Positions 1 to 6,613 of a stretch of DNA of 18,966 bases are shown piece after piece; position 1 is the first letter of the stretch; every line of letters begins with the position of its first letter. The notes under the pieces were generated by a model, which was not told where the DNA came from, made no database searches, and saw only the letters and a list, made by a program, of their open reading frames with translations. Both the position numbers and the translations under genes were made by a program. The DNA lies in assembly GCA_002431975.1 (NCBI GenBank), contig DJFA01000016.1:30103-49068 (forward strand), written 5' to 3'. This DNA is from Ruminococcus sp. UBA5884. Its GTDB lineage: Bacteria > Bacillota > Clostridia > Oscillospirales > Ruminococcaceae.

Positions 1-312
1 CTTAACCGTCTTGATGAAATAGTTTACTATAAACCATTACAGAAATCTGAAATTATCAGCATAGTAAACCTTATGCTTGCAGATGTACAGAAACGTCTTG
101 ACGACAAACAGATAAAACTCACACTCACCGAAAAAGCCAAGGAATTTATCGTTGAAAACGGCTTTGACCCTAATTTCGGTGCAAGACCTCTTAAAAGATA
201 TATTCAGAGAAAAGTTGAAACAATGCTTGCAAGAAAAATTATTGCTGATGATGTAGCACCTAATACAGAACTTACTATAGATGAAGTTGACAACGACCTT
301 AAATTTGTATAA
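1..312 (+). CDS. clpB: ATP-dependent chaperone ClpB, C-terminal fragment (5' end outside window)
   Basis: The reading frame is open from base 1 and ends in TAA at 310-312, giving the last 103 residues of a protein of normally about 860 residues. ClpB is a hexameric AAA+ disaggregase that works with DnaK to extract polypeptides from aggregates in the cytoplasm. Visible here are the end of the second AAA+ module (LNRLDEIVYYKPL at residues 1-13 of the fragment, the usual NRxDE segment) and the small D2 domain with the sensor-2 motif GARPLKR and the following YIQRKVE helix. That combination is typical of ClpB; ClpC and ClpA are related, and the absence of a longer acidic tail favours ClpB. The gene is cut only by the window edge. 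A terminator follows within 10 bp, so it is the end of its transcript. Confidence 0.9.
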   Translation, partial: LNRLDEIVYYKPLQKSEIISIVNLMLADVQKRLDDKQIKLTLTEKAKEFIVENGFDPNFGARPLKRYIQRKVETMLARKIIADDVAPNTELTIDEVDNDLKFV

Positions 313-319
313 AAATATC

Positions 320-356
320 AATGGTCAGGTTTTTATATAAGCCTGACCATTTTTTT
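320..356 (+). terminator. Intrinsic terminator of clpB
   Basis: A 9-bp perfect stem (ATGGTCAGG at 321-329 with CCTGACCAT at 342-350, extended by an A-T pair at 320/351) closes a 12-base loop and runs into seven T residues. It starts eight bases after the clpB stop codon. Confidence 0.9.
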
Positions 357-377
357 ATTATGTAACGTAAATCTTTT

Positions 378-400
378 GTAGGGGCGAACTGTGTTCGCCC
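378..400 (+). repeat. Single GTAG-hairpin repeat (REP-like)
   Basis: GTAG at 378-381 is followed immediately by a perfect 8-bp stem: GGGCGAAC at 382-389, loop TGT, GTTCGCCC at 393-400. It belongs to the same family as the paired elements at 434-570 and 3385-3505, but the inner stem bases differ (AAC/GTT in place of ACC/GGT) with pairing kept. No partner hairpin of the same stem type lies nearby. The family name is inference from architecture. Confidence 0.75.
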
Positions 401-433
401 GTTTGGGTTTACCAAAATTTAATGCCATGTTTC

Positions 434-570
434 TGTAGGGGCGACCATTGGTCGCCCGCCGAAATTATGGTTAAACCATAAATTTGATGTTTGTTTTCTG
501 TATGGAAAATCATTTGTTGTCAGATTAAATTTATGGTGAATACAACGGGCGACCAATGGTCGCCCCTACA
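434..570 (+). repeat. Paired GTAG-hairpin element, copy A (BIME-like)
   Basis: Two copies of one 25-bp sequence face each other as exact inverted repeats at 434-458 and 546-570. Each carries GTAG (435-438; reverse complement CTAC at 566-569) directly abutting a perfect 8-bp hairpin, GGGCGACC / GGTCGCCC with a 3-base loop (439-457 and 547-565). The body between them contains a smaller palindrome, ATGGTTAAACCAT at 467-479. The first roughly 70 bp of the body match the body of copy B (3385-3505) in the opposite orientation, so this is a dispersed repeat. It encodes nothing recognisable and is too short to be autonomous. Confidence 0.85.
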
Positions 571-644
571 AAACGAATCGGCATATTATTTAATCCGAAT
601 TTCAGATTAATGAATTACCGAGAATTGTTGTCAGATTTGTATTT

Positions 645-2663
645 TTAATATTCAAGGCTTATTCTGTCGGTTTCATTCATGCTGTTTATATCCGCAGAAA
701 CGATTTCCCTGTCAGAAATTGCATATATATAATCCCCTATATAAATACCCCTTCTGAAATCATATCCGTTATTGTAATATTCTGATTCATCTGAAGTATA
801 CAATACACCTTTTTCTGAAAATTCCCCGTCATTGTATGAGAAAATATTATATGAATAAACGAATTTTCCTCCATATTCACTGTACATTACAGGGAAACCT
901 ATTATATTCCTGTCCCTGCTGAGAAGCAGAGCTTTTCTGTCATATACAGCCTCGGACATTACACTGTGGGCATATTCGCCGCTTAATTTATATGTTCCGC
1001 ATTCTTTGAGGTCGCCGTTGTCTGATACGTCAAACATTGTAAGTTTAAGACCAAGTTCTATTCCGTTTTCATCAGCATCTATGCCGAATCCAAGCAGAAG
1101 CCCGTCATTCCACTGATAAAGGAATGAGCTGTAGCCGTTTATCTTGAATTCATCTGTAATTACAGGATTTGAAGGGTCAGAAAAATCTATTGCAAAAAGA
1201 GGGTCTGTCTGCTGATATGTTACAATATATCCGGTATTTCCGCTGAATGTAACTGATTTTATGCTTTCTGTTTCAGCTATTCCGGTTACAGACCCTATTG
1301 TGTTCATATCCATATCAAGTACGAATATATTGTTTGAACGTGAAAATCTCCATGTTTCCGCATCATTATATGAATTTGTGTTTGAAGTTGTGGCAATTCT
1401 GAAATATCCGTCATATTCGTCCATTGAGAACTGATTGAGAACATAGCCATCAACAGTTCCGGAAGCTTCAGGATTTATAACTCCGTCAGCAAATGAAAAT
1501 CTTGTTATTTCAGTATAATCTGAATATTTGGTCTGAGTTATATACATATTATCATCTGAGCAGTACATTTCACCGTTATATCCTGCAATTGATATCATTG
1601 AAACAGGTTCTGAAACATTGTTTATATCTGTTCCGCATATATTCACATAGTTAACTGAATCTGAAGTATTGTCCCAGCCGTCAGGGATATAGATATCATC
1701 TGAAGGTATGCACTGCATATCATCACAGGCATTTCCGCAGGTCGGTATATATTCAGTATAATTCTTTTCATTTTCAATGCATGAATAATATACAAACTGA
1801 TTTGTTGTGAGATAGAGTATACTGTCTTTCATTCTCGAATCGGAATATATGCCGCTCTGATAATATGAGTCTTTAAGCTCCGGCACATCTGATGAAATAT
1901 CATAGACAAATACAACAGTTGTATTATCTGATGAAACTATTACAGTAAGCAGATTGTCATTGAGGTACATTTCCTCCGGATAATAAAAATCATCATCTGC
2001 AAGATATGTTACTTCCTTTTCGCCGAATATGCCTGTACTGCTGTCAACCGGTATGCTTATAAGATTTGCATTAGTGTCAAGATAGAATATGCATTCAGAA
2101 TTTGCCTTGATTATATCGGCTTCCGCAATGCCCTCTGTCTGCTGAATAGTTTCATATACATCAGTATTGTTTCCTTCGGCAGCAGATTCTTCAGCTGTAT
2201 CATCCATCTGCATATCGTCAAACACTATGTCATCATTGTCATCATCTGTTGCTGTGTCTGTCATTATTTCATTAGTCGCATACTTATTATTGTTTCCAAA
2301 AATCTTTTCCAGAAAGCTTTTTTTGTGGATTTGCCTGCTGTTTTTCTTCATCTGGCTGTATATCTCATTATAATCAGCGATATTTTTAAAATATATATTA
2401 TTATTTTCCTCATAAGAATCGGACTGATTTTCTGAACTGCCTGAATTATCAGATACAGCTATTTTATCCGAACCGGACGGAATAAAATTCACGGCACATA
2501 AAGCTATTACTGCACAGGCTGCAAGTGCAGAAACATATCTTATTATATTTCTGCTGTTATGCTTTTTTATATTGTTCTTTCTGATAAGTGACGGTATATT
2601 TTCCGGTTTAAGCTCCTCGGGAACTTCAGGAGTCTGCAAAACTTTTTTAATTTTATCACTCAT
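645..2663 (-). CDS. Membrane-anchored beta-propeller domain protein (Beta_propel family), possible sigma regulator
   Basis: This 672-residue protein has a short, basic, presumably cytoplasmic N-terminus (1-40), one membrane segment (about 41-62) and a large outer domain. An acidic low-complexity linker (about 130-165, rich in Asp and Glu) precedes the propeller. Residues 177-186, EGIAEADIIK, match the EGVDEADIVK signature that opens the clostridial Beta_propel family (PF09826 from memory); many short beta-strand repeats follow to the C-terminus. The start is supported by a strong TAAGGAGA ribosome site, which overlaps the stop codon of the upstream sigma gene, so translation is probably coupled. 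The N-terminal stretch PEVPEELKPENIPSLI resembles short N-terminal motifs I recall from other clostridial propeller proteins beside sigma factors. A role as anti-sigma factor or surface sensor is inferred from context; its ligand is unknown. Confidence 0.8.
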   Translation of the reverse strand: MSDKIKKVLQTPEVPEELKPENIPSLIRKNNIKKHNSRNIIRYVSALAACAVIALCAVNFIPSGSDKIAVSDNSGSSENQSDSYEENNNIYFKNIADYNEIYSQMKKNSRQIHKKSFLEKIFGNNNKYATNEIMTDTATDDDNDDIVFDDMQMDDTAEESAAEGNNTDVYETIQQTEGIAEADIIKANSECIFYLDTNANLISIPVDSSTGIFGEKEVTYLADDDFYYPEEMYLNDNLLTVIVSSDNTTVVFVYDISSDVPELKDSYYQSGIYSDSRMKDSILYLTTNQFVYYSCIENEKNYTEYIPTCGNACDDMQCIPSDDIYIPDGWDNTSDSVNYVNICGTDINNVSEPVSMISIAGYNGEMYCSDDNMYITQTKYSDYTEITRFSFADGVINPEASGTVDGYVLNQFSMDEYDGYFRIATTSNTNSYNDAETWRFSRSNNIFVLDMDMNTIGSVTGIAETESIKSVTFSGNTGYIVTYQQTDPLFAIDFSDPSNPVITDEFKINGYSSFLYQWNDGLLLGFGIDADENGIELGLKLTMFDVSDNGDLKECGTYKLSGEYAHSVMSEAVYDRKALLLSRDRNIIGFPVMYSEYGGKFVYSYNIFSYNDGEFSEKGVLYTSDESEYYNNGYDFRRGIYIGDYIYAISDREIVSADINSMNETDRISLEY

Positions 2664-2675
2664 AAAATCATCTCC

Positions 2676-3194
2676 TTAACGCTGTTCATCAAAATATTTC
2701 TTTAATTTTTCCTTTGTTCTTGCAAGCTTTGAGCGTATTGTAGCATCTTTTATGCCGCATATCTGTGAAATTTCACGGCTTGTATAGCCCTCAAGCACTG
2801 AAAGCGAAAGTATCAGCCTTTCCTCATCGTCTATATTAAAAAGAGCCTCGGCTATCTCAAACTGTTCAAAATTGAACGTTTCCCTCAAAGTATTTTCATA
2901 ATCTGAAATATCATCATTATTCCTGTAATATTCAGACTGTTTTCTTTTTATTTTCGCCGCAAGTATTTTAAGAATCCAGTTTCTGAATGCATCTTCATTT
3001 TTAAGTTTCCTTATAGATGAAAATGCATCAAGAACAGTTTCGCTCACCGCATCTGAGGCATCATGGGTATTTCTTAAACTGTAAAAGGCGATATGATACA
3101 GTTCTTCATAAACCGTTGCATAAATTCTTGAAAATGCTTCACAGTCGCCGCCGACAGCAAGCTTTACATTTTTTCTGAAATCATCTGTTGTCAT
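2676..3194 (-). CDS. RNA polymerase sigma factor, sigma-70 family, ECF-like
   Basis: A 172-residue protein with the two-domain layout of ECF sigma factors: region 2 at about 18-86 (the helical stretch around DASDAVSETVLDAF and FRNWILKILAAKI) and region 4 at about 115-167 (LSVLEGYTSREISQICGIKDATIRSKLARTK in outline, a helix-turn-helix for -35 recognition). It would direct RNA polymerase to a small regulon. The start is an ATG at 3192-3194 (reverse strand) nine bases after GGAGGTG; another ATG nearer the ribosome site is out of frame and stops after six codons. It is the first gene of an operon with the beta-propeller gene, 12 bp downstream. No zinc-finger anti-sigma gene is present, so the propeller protein is the obvious candidate partner. 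The signal and target genes are unknown. Confidence 0.85.
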   Translation of the reverse strand: MTTDDFRKNVKLAVGGDCEAFSRIYATVYEELYHIAFYSLRNTHDASDAVSETVLDAFSSIRKLKNEDAFRNWILKILAAKIKRKQSEYYRNNDDISDYENTLRETFNFEQFEIAEALFNIDDEERLILSLSVLEGYTSREISQICGIKDATIRSKLARTKEKLKKYFDEQR

Positions 3195-3266
3195 CTGTCA
3201 TATCACCTCCCCTTTTTTCAGATAAACTGTTTCAATGCATTGTTTTTCAGTTCATAATAAAAGTGT

Positions 3267-3294
3267 TTTATAAAAGGCAAATTGTTGCATACAA
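3267..3294 (-). promoter_or_regulatory. Tentative promoter of the sigma/propeller operon
   Basis: Read on the minus strand, TTGTAT (3294-3289) and TATAAA (3272-3267) are separated by 16 bases and lie about 75 bases before the sigma start codon. The -35 match is poor, so the operon may instead use an ECF-type promoter that I cannot recognise. Confidence 0.3.
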
Positions 3295-3301
3295 AAGGAA
3301 T

Positions 3302-3321
3302 TTTTGTATATATATACAAAA
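3302..3321. repeat. Perfect 20-bp AT palindrome, possible operator
   Basis: TTTTGTATATATATACAAAA reads identically on both strands. It lies just upstream of the tentative sigma-operon promoter. A dimeric repressor site is possible, but alternating AT sequence alone can also produce such symmetry. Confidence 0.4.
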
Positions 3322-3384
3322 TTAATGCCTGTTTTAAGTGTATAATATCTAAAAAATTCTTGTTATTTAACTCTGATTCAATTT

Positions 3385-3505
3385 GTAGGGGCGAGCGGCA
3401 AACTGCCGCCTGTAATCTGTCAACAAATGATTTTTCATATCAAAAACAAATATCGAATCTATGGTTTAACCATAATTTCGGCGGGCGACCAATGGTCGCC
3501 CCTAC
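3385..3505 (-). repeat. Paired GTAG-hairpin element, copy B (BIME-like)
   Basis: The right end (3483-3505) is the GGGCGACC hairpin followed by CTAC, the same end as in copy A. The adjoining body, including the ATGGTTTAACCAT palindrome and a CAACAAATGATTTT segment, matches copy A in inverse orientation over about 70 bp with a few substitutions. The left end has GTAG (3385-3388) but a different hairpin: GCGGCA at 3395-3400, loop AAC, TGCCGC at 3404-3409. Total length is 121 bp. The element therefore combines a shared body with an alternative end hairpin. Confidence 0.85.
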
Positions 3506-3660
3506 AAAAACGAACCTGTAAACGAATTACAAGAAAATAATCCATCGGATTGGCGTTATTTATAATAGACCGTTTATATATATTTTGTATATAATTCACA
3601 AAAAAACAGCCTTAAATTCAATGTTGTTAACAGTTTATTAACATATGACCTGAAATTGTA

Positions 3661-3669
3661 TGTTATAAT
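3661..3669 (+). promoter_or_regulatory. Extended -10 promoter for the cdaR-like gene
   Basis: TGTTATAAT is a perfect extended -10 box (TGn followed by TATAAT), 120 bases before the start codon. No good -35 sits at 17 bp, which is acceptable for an extended -10 promoter. AT-rich sequence with GTTAAC and TTAACA lies just upstream (3625-3643). Confidence 0.5.
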
Positions 3670-3788
3670 TTTTAATGTACAGACATTATGAGTTTATTGT
3701 ACGCTTGAAATGCCGTATTTTAGAAGTATAAAACATTTTTACAGCAACGGCATTGCTGCCGAATTCTGAAAGAGGTGGAATTAAATAA

Positions 3789-4874
3789 ATGTCAAACAGA
3801 TTATTTCAGGGACTCGTCCATCAGATGCGTGATACCATTGATGCCACAATAGGTGTAGTGGACGAAAATGCTACTATCATTGCCTGCAGCGACCTTACAA
3901 AAGTAGGTACTACAAATGAGTTCATATCATTGGACCTTAATGATTCACATGATGTATTTATCCGTGACGGCTATACCTATAAGCCTTTCGGTTCGCATAT
4001 AAAACCGGATTATGCGGTGTTTGTAGAGGGCGTTGATGAAGCCGCCGCAAAATATGCAAGCATTATGGCTATCACTCTCGCAAATATCAAACAGTATTAC
4101 GATGAAAAGTATGACAGAAACAACTTCATCAAGAATGTTGTTCTTGACAACGTTCTTCCGGGCGATATCGTGATAAAGGCAAGAGAACTTCATTTCAATC
4201 CGGATATCAGCAGAGTTGTTCTTCTGATAAGAATTGTATCAGCAAATGATATCTCTGCATATGACGTGATACAGAACCTTTTCCCTGACAAAAGCAAGGA
4301 TTTCGTTTTCAATATAACTGAAACAGATATAGTTCTTGTAAAGGAAATCAAGAGTACTGTCGATTCAAAAGACCTCGAAAAGCTCGCACGCTCAATCGCT
4401 GATACTCTCAGCAGTGAGTTCTATACAAGGGTAAATGTAGGCATAGGAACTGCCGTTGTAGGAGTAAAAGACCTTGCACGCTCATTCAAGGAAGCCCAGA
4501 CTGCTCTGGAAGTCGGAAAAGTATTCGATACTGACAAGGTAATAGTAAGCTATGACAACCTCGGTATTGCAAGACTTATCTATCATCTTCCGACAACTCT
4601 CTGTGAAACATTTCTCCATGAAGTGTTCAAAAGAGGAAGCATTGAATCTCTCGACCATGAAACTCTCTTTACAATCCAGAGATTTTTTGAAAATAACCTC
4701 AATGTATCCGAAACTTCAAGAAAACTTTTCGTTCACAGAAATACTCTTGTATACAGACTTGAAAAAATCAAGAAGCTTACAGGTCTTGACCTGAGAGAAT
4801 TTGACCATGCAATAATATTCAAAATTGCTCTTATGGTAAAGAAATATCTTTCAGCAAATCCTGTAAAATTCTGA
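3789..4874 (+). CDS. CdaR/PucR-type transcriptional regulator
   Basis: A 361-residue cytoplasmic protein. Residues about 5-135 resemble the sugar-diacid recognition domain of CdaR regulators (QMRDTIDATIGVVDENATII, then a KVG turn). Residues about 140-260 look like the degenerate GGDEF-like middle domain of the PucR/CdaR family. Residues about 293-340 form the C-terminal PucR-type helix-turn-helix with the conserved VHRNTLVYRLEKI. There is no membrane segment. The start ATG follows AGAGGTGGA by nine bases. The natural ligand cannot be read from sequence; no sugar-diacid gene is nearby. The next genes are ftsE and ftsX, so the regulator may control them or itself, but a hairpin-forming inverted repeat separates the two units. 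The regulator class is well supported; the target is inference. Confidence 0.85.
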   Translation: MSNRLFQGLVHQMRDTIDATIGVVDENATIIACSDLTKVGTTNEFISLDLNDSHDVFIRDGYTYKPFGSHIKPDYAVFVEGVDEAAAKYASIMAITLANIKQYYDEKYDRNNFIKNVVLDNVLPGDIVIKARELHFNPDISRVVLLIRIVSANDISAYDVIQNLFPDKSKDFVFNITETDIVLVKEIKSTVDSKDLEKLARSIADTLSSEFYTRVNVGIGTAVVGVKDLARSFKEAQTALEVGKVFDTDKVIVSYDNLGIARLIYHLPTTLCETFLHEVFKRGSIESLDHETLFTIQRFFENNLNVSETSRKLFVHRNTLVYRLEKIKKLTGLDLREFDHAIIFKIALMVKKYLSANPVKF

Positions 4875-4931
4875 TATCATAACGGTCTTACGGAATTAAC
4901 ATTAAAATACAAATATCTATGACTTTTTCAA

Positions 4932-4971
4932 TATACCTGACACTCCCGCCTTATGCTGTGTCAGGTATAAT
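4932..4971 (+). promoter_or_regulatory. 12-bp inverted repeat overlapping a -10 box before ftsE: operator or terminator
   Basis: TATACCTGACAC (4932-4943) and GTGTCAGGTATA (4958-4969) are perfect inverted arms around a 14-base loop. The right arm runs into TATAAT (4966-4971), a consensus -10 box 38 bases before the ftsE start. No good -35 is at the right distance. As RNA the arms would form a strong hairpin, but there is no U-tract after it, so a classical terminator for the regulator gene is less likely than an operator or processing site. Both readings remain open. Confidence 0.5.
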
Positions 4972-5009
4972 TGATGTATGGCTGTTATTATGAAAGGATG
5001 TATTGAATC

Positions 5010-5696
5010 TTGGTCAAGCTGGAAAATGTCAGCGTCTGCTATCAGAAAAATCTTCAGGTTCTTAACAATGTGAATCTTACAATTGAAGACGGGGATTTTG
5101 CTTTTGTAGTCGGTTCATCAGGTGCAGGAAAAAGCACTCTTATAAAACTGCTCTTAAAAGAGATAGATGCTACAAGCGGAAATGTATATGTAAACGGCTT
5201 TGATGTCACTCATCTCAGAAAAAGAAAAATCCCGAAGCTCCGGCGTACTATAGGCGTGGTATTTCAGGATTTCCGACTCATTCCCAATATGAATGTATAC
5301 AATAATATCGCATTTGTGCTGCGTGTTACCGATACACCCAGAAAACAGATAAAGGAACGTGTTTCATATGCCGTGGAGCTTCTCGGACTTGAGGAAAAAC
5401 TCAAATCATATCCGAATGAGCTTTCAGGCGGCGAACAGCAGAGAGTTGCTCTTGCCCGTGCCATAGTCAACAGACCTCAGCTTATTATTGCCGATGAACC
5501 GACCGGAAATATTGACCCTGAACGCTCCTATGAAATAGTTGAACTTTTAAGAGAGATAAATAAAAGAGGTACTACTGTACTTATGGTAACTCATGAACAT
5601 GACCTTGTAAAGCATTTCGGAGGAAGAATAATAAATATTGATGAGGGTTCAATTGCTTTTGACAGCGTGATAGGAGGCTACAATGAAACTGAATAG
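5010..5696 (+). CDS. ftsE: Cell division ATP-binding protein FtsE
   Basis: A 228-residue ABC ATPase of standard FtsE length. Visible motifs are Walker A GSSGAGKST (35-43), the Q-loop around VVFQDFRLI, signature LSGGEQQ (138-144), Walker B LIIADEP (158-164) and the switch histidine H195. FtsE forms a cytoplasmic dimer on FtsX; in Bacillus and Streptococcus the complex activates extracellular cell-wall hydrolases. The start is TTG, which gives the usual FtsE opening (M-V-K-L-E-N-V), ten bases after GAAAGGATG. It overlaps ftsX by 14 bp and leads an apparent four-gene operon with ftsX, an M23 endopeptidase and an S41 protease. Confidence 0.95.
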   Translation: MVKLENVSVCYQKNLQVLNNVNLTIEDGDFAFVVGSSGAGKSTLIKLLLKEIDATSGNVYVNGFDVTHLRKRKIPKLRRTIGVVFQDFRLIPNMNVYNNIAFVLRVTDTPRKQIKERVSYAVELLGLEEKLKSYPNELSGGEQQRVALARAIVNRPQLIIADEPTGNIDPERSYEIVELLREINKRGTTVLMVTHEHDLVKHFGGRIINIDEGSIAFDSVIGGYNETE

Positions 5697-6588
5697 TATG
5701 GGATATCTTATCGGGCAGGGCTTTTCAAGCGTCTGGAAAAACCGTCTTATGGCATTTGCGTCTGCCTGCGTGCTGATGGTTTCACTGCTTTTCATAGGCA
5801 TTGCCGTCCTTACTGCCATGAATGTCAACAGAATAGTTGCCGATATCGAAAAAACCAATGAAGTAATAGTATACCTTGATGAAAATATAACTGATAATGA
5901 TATACGGATAATTGATACAAAGCTTTCTATGATAAGCAATGTAAGCAGCGTTACATTCTACTCAAAGGAGGAAGCTTTTGCCGACCTCAAGTCAAATATG
6001 ACAGGATATGAGGATTTGTTTGATGCTCTCGGAGATGAAAGTCCTCTTATAGACTCATACAGGATAAAGGTAAAGGATACATCAATTATAAATGATACTG
6101 TAAGCACAATTCAGGAATTTGACCATGTGTATTCGATACAGGCACCGTATGATTTTGCAAATATCCTCAATCAGCTTAAAAAACTTGTATCAATACTTTC
6201 AGTTATAATACTCTCGGCTCTTGTCGTGGTATCGTTCGTTATAATCTCAAATGCTGCCAAAGCAAGCGTATTCACAAGACGCAAGGAGATAAATATAATG
6301 AAATATGTCGGTGCTACAAATTCATTTATATGCATACCATTCTTTGTTGAAGGCATGATTACCGGAATAATTGCCGGTTCAGCAGCATTTTTAATAACAA
6401 TGTTCGGCTATGACGCACTTCTTGAAATACTTACAAAAGACCTTTCAGTCTGGACTCTTATAGGTTCGGGAGGTCTTATGCCGTTTGAAAATGTCGCACT
6501 GAAAATACTTGCCGCATATCTTGGTGTCGGAGCGTTTATCGGTGCGGCTGGAAGCGTTTTCAGCACAAAGAAATATCTTAACGTCTGA
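5683..6588 (+). CDS. ftsX: Cell division permease-like protein FtsX
   Basis: A 301-residue membrane protein with the FtsX plan: a cytoplasmic N-terminus, a first membrane segment at about 22-45, an outer domain at about 46-165 (containing VIVYLDENITDNDI and the SVTFYSKEEAFADLKS strand-helix), then three more membrane segments at about 168-192, 220-245 and 270-297. The ABC3 permease-type segment with VGATNSFICIPFFVEG is typical. The start ATG lies inside the end of ftsE and follows AGGAGG, so the two are translationally coupled. FtsX carries the signal from FtsE ATP hydrolysis to a hydrolase partner outside; the coiled-coil M23 protein encoded next is the probable partner. Confidence 0.95.
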   Translation: MKLNSMGYLIGQGFSSVWKNRLMAFASACVLMVSLLFIGIAVLTAMNVNRIVADIEKTNEVIVYLDENITDNDIRIIDTKLSMISNVSSVTFYSKEEAFADLKSNMTGYEDLFDALGDESPLIDSYRIKVKDTSIINDTVSTIQEFDHVYSIQAPYDFANILNQLKKLVSILSVIILSALVVVSFVIISNAAKASVFTRRKEINIMKYVGATNSFICIPFFVEGMITGIIAGSAAFLITMFGYDALLEILTKDLSVWTLIGSGGLMPFENVALKILAAYLGVGAFIGAAGSVFSTKKYLNV

Positions 6589-6613
6589 AAAAATCCGGAG
6601 ATGAAAAATTCTT

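Larger units (their letters stand above)
313..644. other. Gene-free stretch between clpB and the convergent propeller gene
   Basis: I see no credible gene here. It contains the clpB terminator (320-356), a single GTAG hairpin (378-400), a paired-hairpin element (434-570) and a weak imperfect hairpin at 590-610 (TTAATC paired with GATTAA plus a 3-bp inner stem). That last hairpin could help end the minus-strand propeller transcript, but it has no clear U-tract in that direction. Confidence 0.7.
3195..3788. other. Gene-free divergent region between sigma operon and cdaR-like gene
   Basis: About 590 bp with no credible gene. An open frame at 3282-3521 runs through the repeat element and shows no protein-family character. 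The stretch holds a tentative promoter for the sigma operon (3267-3294), a perfect 20-bp AT palindrome (3302-3321), paired-hairpin element copy B (3385-3505) and a likely promoter for the rightward gene (3661-3669). A small hairpin, CAGCAA / TTGCTG, lies at about 3742-3758 in the leader of that gene. Confidence 0.7.

Noticed and set aside
378..570. CRISPR-like interpretation of the repeated GGGCGACC units
   Set aside because: The units are palindromic, inverted rather than direct, irregularly spaced and have no cas genes nearby.
434..570. Classical insertion sequence or MITE with target-site duplication
   Set aside because: I could not see a convincing direct duplication flanking the 25-bp inverted ends, and no transposase frame is inside; REP-like architecture fits better.
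3282..3521. Open frame of 79 codons on the plus strand upstream of the CdaR-like gene
   Set aside because: It runs through repeat copy B, has no ribosome site worth naming and shows no protein-like pattern; it is a by-product of the repeat.
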